Shown in pieces: positions 54,298 through 63,465 of a DNA stretch of 64,000 bases. How positions within the stretch are numbered: position 1 is the first letter of the stretch; each line of letters begins with the position of its first letter. The translations under genes and the position numbers were made by a program. The notes under the pieces were generated by a model that was not told the origin of the DNA, did no database searches, and saw only the letters and a program-made list of their open reading frames with translations. The stretch is from Polaribacter sp. Q13 (lineage in GTDB: Bacteria; Bacteroidota; Bacteroidia; Flavobacteriales; Flavobacteriaceae): contig NZ_CP074436.1 in assembly GCF_016858305.2 (NCBI RefSeq), forward strand, positions 3,492,001 through 3,556,000. The letters are read 5' to 3'.

Positions 54298-55797
54298 ATG
54301 ATTTATAAATTAATTAAAAAAATCAATAAAAGTATTTTTATAATACCTTTTATCCTTTTAGGGCTTGTATCTTGTGTTGATAATGGATACGAAGCTTTTG
54401 TACCGCCAACAGGTAATGTAAATAACATACAACCTAGTACACTTTTTACTACAAGTACAAGTGCAGATGATAATATGTCTATTGTATTTAGAAGTTATTC
54501 TACAGATGCTGCTTCTTACTTATGGGATTTTGGTGATGGAACAACTTCAGAAGAGGCAAATCCAGATTATAAATACACTATAGGTGGTAAGTATAATGTA
54601 AAATTAACTACTACGAGTTCAGATGGGTTAAAAGCAATAGATTCAGTAATAGTATCACCTATTTCTGTAGATTTTAATTTTTCAAATATAGACTCTAAAG
54701 TTACTTTCGAAAACTTAACTTCTGGTGCAAAATCATTAGTTTGGGATTTTGGAGACGGAGAAACTTTAACATGGGACTCTGAAAAAGATACAGAGTTAGA
54801 TCCAAGTTTTAATCCATCTCATATATATAAAACGGCAGATACTTTTGGAGCTACTTTAACAGCAACTAACTTTTTAGATGTTCAGGTTTCTGTTTCAAAA
54901 AATATAGAAGGATTGGTTTTATCTACAGTGCCAGATTTTACTTTTGATGTAAACGGTCTTACTGTTCAGTTTACAGATGCTTCGCTTTTAGCAACTACAC
55001 ATACTTGGGATTTTGGAGATGGAACTACATCTACAGAAGTTAGTCCAATGCATACTTTTCCGGCTGAAGCTACTTATGACGTAACTTTAACAACAACCAA
55101 TGAAGCAGGTGTTTCTAAATCTGAAACTAAAGCGGTTCCTGTAGGGGCTGTAAAACCTACTTTTAAAGCAATTGTTCAAAACGGTACTGCAGATGATTTT
55201 CAGGGAGAAACTGGTGATAATGCTGATGCGTGGGATATGACCCCAAATAGTAAAGTGAAATTAGATGCAGATAATGGTGTAGAATCAGATAGCCCTTATA
55301 GAGCATTATGGAATAATTCAGATTTAAATAGTTATATAGACACAGCTTTTGGAACAAATGAGCAACCAGGTTCATCTAGTGATGGTTCTTATGTGAATGG
55401 AGAAAAAACAAGGTCAGTTAAACTTGCTAATGATTCTAGACGTTTATACCAACTTGTAGAAGTAGAAGCGGGTGTTGTGTATTCTTTTACAATTGATACT
55501 CGTTCTGAAGCAGAAGGAATAAATACCGAGGTATTTATTTTAAATAATGAAATTACTTCAGAAGAAGATATCAATACAGATCCTGCAAATAATAGTAATG
55601 TAGACGCTTATTTAAATATTACAAATGATTATAATTCTAGTAAAGGATCTGCAAGTGATAATACATTTACAACGAGCACATTTACTTTTAAAGCTACATC
55701 AAATATTGTTGTAATTTATGCAAGAGCATTAAAAGCTGTAGATAGTAGTAATGAAGTATTTATCGATAATATAGATATTATTACTCCTGGGTTTTAA
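54298..55797 (+). CDS. Three-PKD-domain surface glycan-binding lipoprotein
   Basis: 499 residues with a basic n-region and lipobox LLGLVSC (Cys26). Three PKD-type domains show DFGDGTTSEEANPDYKY (about residues 80), DFGDGETLTWDSE (about 150) and DFGDGTTSTEVSPMHTF (about 240). A C-terminal sandwich (about 290-499: LYQLVEVEAGVVYSFTIDTRSEAEG) is similar in layout to that of the preceding protein. Such proteins sit beside SusCD on the cell surface and hold long glycan chains. It closes the first susCD unit; a strong terminator lies about 100 bases downstream. Confidence 0.78.
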   Translation: MIYKLIKKINKSIFIIPFILLGLVSCVDNGYEAFVPPTGNVNNIQPSTLFTTSTSADDNMSIVFRSYSTDAASYLWDFGDGTTSEEANPDYKYTIGGKYNVKLTTTSSDGLKAIDSVIVSPISVDFNFSNIDSKVTFENLTSGAKSLVWDFGDGETLTWDSEKDTELDPSFNPSHIYKTADTFGATLTATNFLDVQVSVSKNIEGLVLSTVPDFTFDVNGLTVQFTDASLLATTHTWDFGDGTTSTEVSPMHTFPAEATYDVTLTTTNEAGVSKSETKAVPVGAVKPTFKAIVQNGTADDFQGETGDNADAWDMTPNSKVKLDADNGVESDSPYRALWNNSDLNSYIDTAFGTNEQPGSSSDGSYVNGEKTRSVKLANDSRRLYQLVEVEAGVVYSFTIDTRSEAEGINTEVFILNNEITSEEDINTDPANNSNVDAYLNITNDYNSSKGSASDNTFTTSTFTFKATSNIVVIYARALKAVDSSNEVFIDNIDIITPGF

Positions 55798-56275
55798 TAT
55801 AACACAAGATAGAAGATTACTATTTGAAGTAATAATTTTCTTTCAAATGATATATTATATATAGACATTATTAAAAAAGTTTATAATAAAATAGATTACA
55901 CACATTATATTTTTAAATAATGTGTGTAATTTTTTTTATGCCCACTACATTCTTATTAGGTACAACTTTTAAGTCCACTAGCAAGAATGAGAAAGCTGTT
56001 TTAGGATTCATCTTAAAGATTCACAAAAAATGATTTATATCATATTTATTAGTGCCTCATTCATTTTCTTTCATTCTAAATTTGTAAAAGCAGTTCTTTT
56101 TATTTAGAATAAACAACGTTTTTTTTGTGATGTTTATTAAATATCAGGAAGTTAATCAATGTTTATATGTGAGGTTATTTGTACTATAATGAGCTTTTTT
56201 AAGAAACTTCAGGTAGCCGAAACGTTTTTTTTAGGAAATAATTAACAAACAATTTTTTTATGTGAGAAAAAAACA
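55798..56275. other. Long intergenic region before the second susC
   Basis: Contains the terminator at 55895-55938 and then about 340 bases with no convincing gene. A 31-codon frame from ATG 55938 has no support. The rest is AT-rich; I see no repeat or element before operator 5. Confidence 0.4.
55895..55938 (+). terminator. Strong intrinsic terminator after the first susCD operon
   Basis: ATTACACACATTAT pairs perfectly with ATAATGTGTGTAAT around an 8-base A/T loop and is followed by T8. It ends the unit running from the PL17 gene or susC to the PKD lipoproteins. Confidence 0.92.
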
Positions 56276-56318
56276 TATCTTTGGTAAACCAATTTGGTAA
56301 ACCAGTTTGGATGACCAG
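56276..56318 (+). promoter_or_regulatory. Alginate-locus operator 5 (triple) with -7 box, upstream of second susC
   Basis: TATCTTTG (56276-56283) overlaps TTGGTAAACCAA (56281-56292). TTGGTAAACCAG (56294-56305) and a degenerate third copy TTGGATGACCAG (56307-56318) follow, all with 13-base period. It is the only unit with three copies. It lies 142 bases before the susC start, so the mRNA has a leader of about 170 bases. Confidence 0.85.
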
Positions 56319-56459
56319 AATGTGTTTGTTTTAGAGATGCTTTAGGGCAGTGAAATTTTAAGAATTAAATATAGCAGTATTTTAACCTAAGAATTGCGCT
56401 ATTAGTTTTCTCTAAAATTTAATATTTAAATTAAGTCTAATAATTCAAAACAATTAACG

Positions 56460-59400
56460 ATGAACTTAAAAATTAAGTTAGTACTCATGTTAATGCTTTT
56501 TGTAAGTGCAGTTAATTATGCACAAGAAAGTGTAACAGTAACCGGAAGTGTAACTTCCAAAGTAGATCAACAACCTATTTTAGGGGCCAATATTATCATT
56601 GCTGGTACCACAACAGGAACTAGTACAGATTTTGATGGTAATTATCAATTAAAAGTAAAAAGTGGAGACGTTTTACAATTTTCTTATGTAGGTTTTGCTT
56701 CAAAATCAGTGACATTTACAAATCAAAAAACAATAAACGTAGCGTTAGATGAAGATGCTAGTTTGTTAGAAGAGATTGTGGTTGTAGGGTATGGTGCTAG
56801 AAAAAAGAGCGATATTACTGGTTCAGTATCATCAGTTACAGCAGATGAATTAAATGCTTTTCCTGTGTTAGACGCAGCACAAGCAATGCAAGGTCGTGCA
56901 GCTGGTGTTGTTGTACAATCTAATAATGGTGGTGAGCCAGGAGCTCCTATTAGTATTAAAATTAGAGGTAACACTTCTATTGGTGCAAGTAGTGATCCAC
57001 TTATTGTTGTTGATGGTTTTATTGGAGCTAGTATGCCTCAAGCAAATGACATTAAATCTTTAGAAATTTTAAAAGATGCATCTGCAACAGCAATTTATGG
57101 TTCTAGAGGTTCTAATGGGGTAATAATGGTTACAACTAAAAAAGGTAGAAATGGTAAAATGGTTGTAGAGTTCAACTCTACATTTGCTGTACAAACCACT
57201 GCAAATAGATTAGATCTTTTAAATGCTGATGAATTTGCAACATACCAAAAAATCATTGACCCTTTATATACTCAAGGTACTGCTGATACAGATTGGCAAG
57301 ATTTAATTTACACTACAGGTGCTACTCAGAATCATCAATTTTCTTTTTCAGGAGGTTCAGATAAAATAAATTTTTACGCTTCTGGTAACTATTTTAAACA
57401 AGATGGAATTATTGTAAACTCTGGTTTTGAAAAAATGACTTTCTTATCTAATATTGATGCTCAGATTTCTGATAAATTAAAATTAGGAATGAATCTTTTT
57501 GGAAGTAGAGGTACTAAAAATGGTGTTGCAACTCAATCTGATGGTTCTGTTACAGTTGGTGGAGATGATGTGATTTCTTTAGCAATGAGATTTGCTCCAG
57601 ATTTAGGAGTAACAGATTCACAAGGTGTATTTACAACAAATAGTGTTGGTGACCCTGTAGATAATCCATATGCAGTAGCAACAGAAAGACAAGATGAAAC
57701 TAAAACAGATAATTTTAGAATAAATTTTTATGGGAATTATGATATTTTAGAAAATCTTGCATTTAAATCAACATTTGGTTTAAGTACTAAAAATGCTACT
57801 AGAGGTATTTATCAGCCGTCATCATTAATTATTACAGCATCTAATGAAGGTGGAAAAGCTAGTTTAGCTAATACAAGAACAACAAACTTTTTAAATGAAA
57901 ACTATTTAACCTATAAGAAAGAAATAGGAAAAGGTGACTTAACTTTATTAGCAGGTATTTCTTACCAAAAAAATGTTGCAGAATATTTTAGAGCTGCAGG
58001 TAATGGTTTTATCTCTGATAGTTTTTCTTACTATGCTTTAGATAAAGCAACTACATTATTACAACCAGATTCTTATTTACAGGAATACGAGATTCAATCT
58101 CAATTTGGTAGGGTAAATTATGATTATGATGATAAATATTTAATTACTGCAACTGTAAGAAGAGATGGTGCTTCTAACTTTGCTGCAAATCATAAATATG
58201 CAATATTTCCTTCTGCTGCTTTAGGTTGGAAAGTTTCTAATGAAAACTTTTTAAAAGAAAATGAAACAATTTCTAATTTAAAATTAAGAGCTAGTTATGG
58301 TATTACTGGTAATCCATCAATTCCTCCTTATGGGTCTTTAGCAAAATTATCTAGTTTGTATGCTTCTAGTAACGGACAAACTGTAAATGCAATTTCTACA
58401 GATCAAGCTGCAAACCCAGATTTAAAATGGGAATCTTCTTACCAAACAAATTTAGGGGTAGATTTAGGTTTAGTAAATAATAGAATAAAACTATCTTTAG
58501 ATTATTATAATATTGATACTAAAGATTTAATTTTAACCAATGCTGGTATCCCAGAAATTTTTGGAAATACAAATACTGCAAGTTTAGCTAATTTAGGAGA
58601 AATTAATAATAGTGGTATTGAAATAGCTTTAAATACTAGAAATATTTCTAACGATAACTTTAGCTGGAATACTGATTTTAACTTATCTGCTAACAAGAAT
58701 AAAGTAATTAAATTAGTAAAAGGAGCAGATGTATTTAACAACGGTGCGCCTAGTTATTTAAGTAGTTCAGGAACTACAAGAACAAATGTTTTAAGAGAAG
58801 GTGAAGAAGTTGGGTTGTTTTATGGTTATGATTATGCAGGTGTTTACCAAGGTGGTGCTTTGCCAGAAGGTACAGCAGTAACTGCCGGAAGTGTTGCAGG
58901 AGACCCATTGTTTAGAGATGTAGAGGCAGATGGTGTTATTAATGCAGAAGATAGAACTATTATTGGAAACCCTAACGCAGATTTTACTTTTGGTATTACA
59001 AACAACTTTAGCTATAAAAATTTCGATTTGAGTATCTTTTTCCAAGGTTCTCAAGGTGGTGAAATTTTTAATATGACAAATGTTGTACTGTATAATGGTG
59101 ATGCAAATACTACAAGAGACAACTTAAATAATGCTTGGACACCAACAAATACAGATACAAATATACCACGTATTGGTAACAATAGTAATAGAGAATTCTC
59201 TTCTCGTTTTGTTGAAGACGGTAGTTATATAAGATTAAAAAATATTGCTTTAGGATATAATTTCCCTAGTGAAGTTATTGAAAATTTAGGTATAGATAAT
59301 TTAAGATTGTCAGTAAGTGCACAAAACTTATTAACTATTACAGACTATTCTGGTTTAGATCCTGAAGTCAACTACGCAGGTTCTTCTTCTGGAAACGCAA

Positions 59401-59489
59401 ATCAGTCTGCTAATACAGTTTCAGGATTTGATTTTGGAAACTATCCAACAGTAAAATCTGTAAACTTTAGTCTTAATATTAAATTTTAA
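56460..59489 (+). CDS. SusC-type TonB-dependent transporter (second pair)
   Basis: 1009 residues. Signal peptide (to YAQ, about 21), carboxypeptidase-like domain (24-110), VVVGYGARKKSDITGS, plug (LIVVDGFIGASMP, TAIYGSRGSNGVIMV) and barrel ending FSLNIKF. No STN domain. The first 110 residues match the SusC at 48282 closely, while the barrels differ in length and sequence, suggesting a different ligand size or type within the same glycan. SusD follows after 23 bases. Controlled by its own operator, so it can be expressed apart from the first pair. Confidence 0.92.
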   Translation: MNLKIKLVLMLMLFVSAVNYAQESVTVTGSVTSKVDQQPILGANIIIAGTTTGTSTDFDGNYQLKVKSGDVLQFSYVGFASKSVTFTNQKTINVALDEDASLLEEIVVVGYGARKKSDITGSVSSVTADELNAFPVLDAAQAMQGRAAGVVVQSNNGGEPGAPISIKIRGNTSIGASSDPLIVVDGFIGASMPQANDIKSLEILKDASATAIYGSRGSNGVIMVTTKKGRNGKMVVEFNSTFAVQTTANRLDLLNADEFATYQKIIDPLYTQGTADTDWQDLIYTTGATQNHQFSFSGGSDKINFYASGNYFKQDGIIVNSGFEKMTFLSNIDAQISDKLKLGMNLFGSRGTKNGVATQSDGSVTVGGDDVISLAMRFAPDLGVTDSQGVFTTNSVGDPVDNPYAVATERQDETKTDNFRINFYGNYDILENLAFKSTFGLSTKNATRGIYQPSSLIITASNEGGKASLANTRTTNFLNENYLTYKKEIGKGDLTLLAGISYQKNVAEYFRAAGNGFISDSFSYYALDKATTLLQPDSYLQEYEIQSQFGRVNYDYDDKYLITATVRRDGASNFAANHKYAIFPSAALGWKVSNENFLKENETISNLKLRASYGITGNPSIPPYGSLAKLSSLYASSNGQTVNAISTDQAANPDLKWESSYQTNLGVDLGLVNNRIKLSLDYYNIDTKDLILTNAGIPEIFGNTNTASLANLGEINNSGIEIALNTRNISNDNFSWNTDFNLSANKNKVIKLVKGADVFNNGAPSYLSSSGTTRTNVLREGEEVGLFYGYDYAGVYQGGALPEGTAVTAGSVAGDPLFRDVEADGVINAEDRTIIGNPNADFTFGITNNFSYKNFDLSIFFQGSQGGEIFNMTNVVLYNGDANTTRDNLNNAWTPTNTDTNIPRIGNNSNREFSSRFVEDGSYIRLKNIALGYNFPSEVIENLGIDNLRLSVSAQNLLTITDYSGLDPEVNYAGSSSGNANQSANTVSGFDFGNYPTVKSVNFSLNIKF

Positions 59490-59512
59490 TCAATCACTTA
59501 AAAACATAGAAT

Positions 59513-61090
59513 ATGAAAACATATAAATATTTATTCTTGTTATTGATGAGTTTATCAATAGTAAGTTGTTCAGATTTAATTGAAGAACCCGTAGGAGTAT
59601 TAGCTCCAGATGGTTTCTTTCAAACTCCAAAAGATATACAAACAGCCGTAGACGGTGCATTTACTCACGCTATTAATGAAAAGTTTTGGGGTAGAAAATT
59701 GTCTATAGCCTTAATGTTACGTTCTGATATGGTAGATCTTGCTTCTGATGAATCAAGAAGAAGAGAGCATAATGAAATGACTACTTTAACCGATAATGGA
59801 ATGATTAGTGAATTTTGGTTAAAAACATATCAAGGAATTGCAGCTGCTAATTTAGCAATTGACGGAGCTTCTTATGTAGATGTTGCTGATGAACTTAAAA
59901 ACCCTGTTACTGCTCAAGCATATTTTATTAGAGCTTTTTATTACTTTCATTTAGTAAGACAATTTGGGGCCATTCCTTATATTGACGCACCTATTTCAGA
60001 TGCAGCTGCCGCAACTGCTTTAAGTAGAACTCCAGTTTCTGAAGTATATACTAATATTATTTCTGATTTAGAATATGCAAAACAATGGTTACCAAATACA
60101 CAAGCTTCTAGAGCAATACCTGCCAAATCTGCAGCAAGTTCATACTTAGCTTTAGTTTATTTAACAATTGGTGAATACCAAAAAGCTTTTACAGAAGCTA
60201 AGGATGTTATAAATAAGAAAGGAACTTATGGATTAGATTTAGAACCAAATTTTCAAGACTTATTCGATGCTACTAAAATAGATGCTTCAAAAGAACCAAT
60301 ATTTGCTTTAGATTACAATAACTTTGAAGCTCCAAATAATGGATATGATCAAATAGCACCAATGGTAGGTATTAGAGGTAATATCTTAAACGGTGGAGGT
60401 TGGTCTGTTGCAGTTCCTGCTTTAAAGGTTTATGATACTTGGGATGCAAATGATTACAGAAGAGCTGTAAGTATGGAAGACAAGGCTGTCTTTAAAGGAG
60501 ATCATGATGATAATCCAGATACAGCCGATACAGAAATGCAATATGATTATACTCAATTTGGTATTGCTCCTGGTTCTCTTCACAAATTCGCTAAACAGCG
60601 TCCTTACATTGCAAAATACGGTCGTTTTCCTGGAGCCTTTGCTCGTGGTAATGGTAGAGCAACAAGTCATAACTATTCTATGATGCGTTATGCAGAAGTA
60701 TTATTAATTGCTGCTGAAGCAGCTGTAGAAATAAATGATAACTCTTCAGCAACTACATATTTAAATGAAGTTAGAGCTAGAGCAAGATCTGGTGGAAGTA
60801 TAGCCGAATATGGTGGTTTACCAGCTGTTACTGTAGCAGCAAGTTCTGTACCAGCAGATATTACTGGAACTGTTACCGTTGATAATGTTTTAGAAGAACG
60901 TAGACTTGAATTAGCATTTGAGTGTAAAAGATGGTACGACATTGCTAGAAGAAAAATTGGTACCACTACATTTAGTGCTTCTGGTTTAGAAGGTGCTAAG
61001 GCTGCTTTTTCTGCAGACGATTACTTAATGCCTTTACCTGGAGATGAATTAGAAAGAATGCCTAATTTAACTCAGAACCCTGGTTACTAA
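59513..61090 (+). CDS. SusD-like surface lipoprotein (second pair)
   Basis: 525 residues with lipobox LSIVSC (Cys19). SusD/RagB features: IQTAVDGAFTHAINEKFWG, AQAYFIRAFYYFHLVRQFGAIPYID, AKSAASSYLALVYLTIGEYQKAF, MRYAEVLLIAAEAAVEIND, LNEVRARARSG, LEERRLELAFECKRWYDIARR. It ends in LMPLPGDELERMPNLTQNPGY. It lies 23 bases after its SusC. Only distantly like the SusD at 51516, so it should bind a distinct ligand or chain length. A 13-bp hairpin follows 42 bases after the stop. Confidence 0.92.
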   Translation: MKTYKYLFLLLMSLSIVSCSDLIEEPVGVLAPDGFFQTPKDIQTAVDGAFTHAINEKFWGRKLSIALMLRSDMVDLASDESRRREHNEMTTLTDNGMISEFWLKTYQGIAAANLAIDGASYVDVADELKNPVTAQAYFIRAFYYFHLVRQFGAIPYIDAPISDAAAATALSRTPVSEVYTNIISDLEYAKQWLPNTQASRAIPAKSAASSYLALVYLTIGEYQKAFTEAKDVINKKGTYGLDLEPNFQDLFDATKIDASKEPIFALDYNNFEAPNNGYDQIAPMVGIRGNILNGGGWSVAVPALKVYDTWDANDYRRAVSMEDKAVFKGDHDDNPDTADTEMQYDYTQFGIAPGSLHKFAKQRPYIAKYGRFPGAFARGNGRATSHNYSMMRYAEVLLIAAEAAVEINDNSSATTYLNEVRARARSGGSIAEYGGLPAVTVAASSVPADITGTVTVDNVLEERRLELAFECKRWYDIARRKIGTTTFSASGLEGAKAAFSADDYLMPLPGDELERMPNLTQNPGY

Positions 61091-61132
61091 TATTTGTATT
61101 CAAATAGTAATTAAGTTAATATATAATTAAAG

Positions 61133-61164
61133 TTTTATCCGAACTGTTATTAGTTCGGATAAAA
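61133..61164 (+). terminator. Hairpin terminator after the second susD
   Basis: TTTTATCCGAACT pairs perfectly with AGTTCGGATAAAA around GTTATT. The T-tail is weak (TCTTAATTT), so termination may be partial, allowing some read-through into the regulator gene. Confidence 0.7.
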
Positions 61165-61254
61165 TCTTAATTTCGCAAAAAAAATCAATATTTAGAATTA
61201 ATTTTCTTTAATTTAACATTTCAAAATCATATATACCTATAAAATTAGCAATTA

Positions 61255-61959
61255 ATGAAATTAGATGTACTTACTAAAAATGAAAATCAAAAAGTTCAAA
61301 ATTTAATAATTAAAGGGATCAAAGAGCTTATTAATTATAAAAATTTAGAACCTGGAGATAAGTTGCCTTCAGAAAGAATGCTTTCAGAAAAATTTGAAGT
61401 AAGTAGAAGTAATGTAAGAGAAGCAATTCAAAAACTAGAGTTTTATGGTCTTCTTAAGTCAATTCCACAAAGTGGAACCTTTGTAGCAAACATTGGTGTT
61501 GTAGCAATGAACGGAATGATAGATGATATCTTACGTTTAGAAAAATCAGATTTTAAATCACTAGTAGAAACAAGAATATTATTAGAATTAAAAACAGCAA
61601 GATTAGCAGCTTTAAGAAGAACAGATGATGATTTACTTCAGTTAAATGAAGCGCTTCAAGCATATAAAAATAAAGTAGATAATGGGGAAGAAGCTGTTCA
61701 GGAGGATTTATTATTTCATTTGGCAATAGCAAAAGCCAGTGGTAACAGTACAATGAATACCTTTATGCTAATTATTACTCCAGAGATTATTACTAATTTT
61801 AAGAAACATCATGTCTGTGATGCAAACTTATCACAAAGAGGTATAACGGATCATCAAGCTATTTTTGATGCAATCAAAGACAAGAACCCGCAACTAGCAA
61901 AACAAAAAATGAAAGAGCACTTTAGAGAACTCTACATGTATTGTTATAATATAGAGTAG
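61255..61959 (+). CDS. GntR-family (FadR/FCD type) transcriptional regulator
   Basis: 234 residues. Winged helix at about 12-80 (LEPGDKLPSERMLSEKFEVSRSNVREAI, LIPQSGTFVAN-like wing) and an all-helical FCD ligand-binding domain at about 90-230 (LVETRILLELKTARLAAL, FHLAIAKASGNSTM, DHQAIFDAIKDKNPQLAKQKMKEHF). The ligand is probably an alginate breakdown product such as DEH, KDG or phosphate derivative (inference). FCD regulators bind short palindromes of the TGGTnnACCA type, matching the six operators in the locus. No such operator lies upstream of the gene itself. It sits between the second susCD and the transporter gene. Confidence 0.9.
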   Translation: MKLDVLTKNENQKVQNLIIKGIKELINYKNLEPGDKLPSERMLSEKFEVSRSNVREAIQKLEFYGLLKSIPQSGTFVANIGVVAMNGMIDDILRLEKSDFKSLVETRILLELKTARLAALRRTDDDLLQLNEALQAYKNKVDNGEEAVQEDLLFHLAIAKASGNSTMNTFMLIITPEIITNFKKHHVCDANLSQRGITDHQAIFDAIKDKNPQLAKQKMKEHFRELYMYCYNIE

Positions 61960-62052
61960 TATTTTTTTGCTCTTAATGACTTGATATTAGACTGTTTAGG
62001 TGTTTATTTTAAAAATAAATGTTTAAATAGTAGGATTTTAGTATAAAAGCGT

Positions 62053-62082
62053 TAAATTTGGTAAACCAAACTGGTTAACCAA
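62053..62082 (+). promoter_or_regulatory. Alginate-locus operator 6 fused to a -7 box, upstream of MFS gene
   Basis: TAAATTTG (62053-62060) overlaps TTGGTAAACCAA (62058-62069), then one base and CTGGTTAACCAA (62071-62082). It ends 33 bases before the transporter start. The nearest FCD regulator gene ends 93 bases upstream. Confidence 0.87.
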
Positions 62083-62115
62083 AATTAAATAGGATTAACC
62101 TTAAAATAATTAAAT

Positions 62116-63399
62116 ATGAAAGTAAAAGGATTAAGGTGGTTTATTATTGGGTTGATATTTTTAGCCTCGGTAATTAACTACATTGACAGAAGTGCATTAG
62201 CTGTAATGTGGGGAAACGAAAACTTACCAGGTTCAATCTCTTACGATTTAGGCTTAACAAAAGAACATTACGGTTACATTCTTAACATTTTTATGGTAGC
62301 ATACGCTTTAGGGCAATTGTTTTCTGGTAAATTGTTTGATAAAGTAGGTACGCGTATTGGTTATGTTATTAGTATTGGTATTTGGGGACTTTCTTCTTTC
62401 TTACATTCTACAGTTAGAGGTTTTATAGGTCTTGCATTTTTTAGAAGTACATTAGGTTTGTCTGAGGCAGGGAACTGGCCAGGTGGAGTTAAAAGTAACG
62501 CAGAATGGTTTCCTATTAAAGAACGTGCAATTGCACAAGGTTTGTTTAATGCAGGCGCCTCTATTGGTTCTGTTATTGCACCGCCATTTATTGCAATGAT
62601 TTTTGTAGCTTATGGTTGGAGAACTACATTTATGGTGGTTGGATCTTTTGGTCTTTTATGGATTATTCCTTGGTTTCTTATTAATAAAGCAGGACCAAAG
62701 AAACATCCTTGGATAACTAAAGAAGAGCAAAAATACATTTTAGATGGTCAAAGTCAAGCAGATCGTGATGCGAAAGAAGATGATAAAGGTTTAACGTTAA
62801 AAGAAATTTTATCTCATAAAGAAGCTTGGTCTATCGTTGTTGGTCGTTTCTTTTTAGAGCCAATATGGTGGTTATTTGTAGGTTGGATGCCTATCTATTT
62901 ATTCGATGTTTATGGATTTGATGTAAAAGAAGTAGGTATGTTTGCTTGGGTACCTTATGTGGGTGCTGCTATTGGTAGTATTGCCGGAGGATATGTTTCT
63001 GGGCAAATTATTTCTAGAACAAACTCTTTAGATAAAGGTAGAAAGTATACCATTTTAATTGGTGGTGTAATAATGTTCTTAGGTTTAGTAGCAACCATAT
63101 TATTTGGTAATACACCAGAACGTTTTGTAGGTATTGTATTTGTAGTATTATTTGGTTTCCAATTTGCAATTGGTAATGTGCAAACTTTACCAAGTGATTT
63201 CTTTAATGGTAAAAACGTTGGTTCGTTAGCCGGATTAGGTGGTATGGTTGGTGTATTTTCTGTTATTATTATGAACTTTCTTGTTCCTTTAGTAACTAAA
63301 GTTTCTTATACACCTGTATTTGTTGGGATTGCAATTTTTGTTCCATTAGGAGTAGGCGCAATCTATTACTTCGCTAAAGAAATTAAATCTGTAGAATAA
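62116..63399 (+). CDS. MFS transporter, hexuronate (ExuT)/anion:cation symporter type
   Basis: 427 residues with about 12 membrane helices. Family marks are NYIDRSALAV in helix 1, GKLFDKVGTRIGY in the first cytoplasmic loop, RSTLGLSEAGNWPGGVKSNAEWFP (the ACS-family signature region) and ERAIAQGLFNAGASIGS. These are shared with hexuronate/galactonate proton symporters. In alginate loci such proteins carry DEH or similar monouronates across the inner membrane. Behind operator 6 and followed after 66 bases by the SDR gene, apparently the same transcript. Confidence 0.9.
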   Translation: MKVKGLRWFIIGLIFLASVINYIDRSALAVMWGNENLPGSISYDLGLTKEHYGYILNIFMVAYALGQLFSGKLFDKVGTRIGYVISIGIWGLSSFLHSTVRGFIGLAFFRSTLGLSEAGNWPGGVKSNAEWFPIKERAIAQGLFNAGASIGSVIAPPFIAMIFVAYGWRTTFMVVGSFGLLWIIPWFLINKAGPKKHPWITKEEQKYILDGQSQADRDAKEDDKGLTLKEILSHKEAWSIVVGRFFLEPIWWLFVGWMPIYLFDVYGFDVKEVGMFAWVPYVGAAIGSIAGGYVSGQIISRTNSLDKGRKYTILIGGVIMFLGLVATILFGNTPERFVGIVFVVLFGFQFAIGNVQTLPSDFFNGKNVGSLAGLGGMVGVFSVIIMNFLVPLVTKVSYTPVFVGIAIFVPLGVGAIYYFAKEIKSVE

Positions 63400-63465
63400 A
63401 GACAATATTTCTAAGTGTTAATAAGTAAAGACTAAAAATAAAAAAATAATTAAAAATAATAAAAA

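Noticed and set aside
55938..56033. 31-codon reading frame directly after a terminator
   Set aside because: Starts in the T-tail of a strong terminator, has no promoter or conserved feature, and is short enough to be chance in AT-rich DNA.
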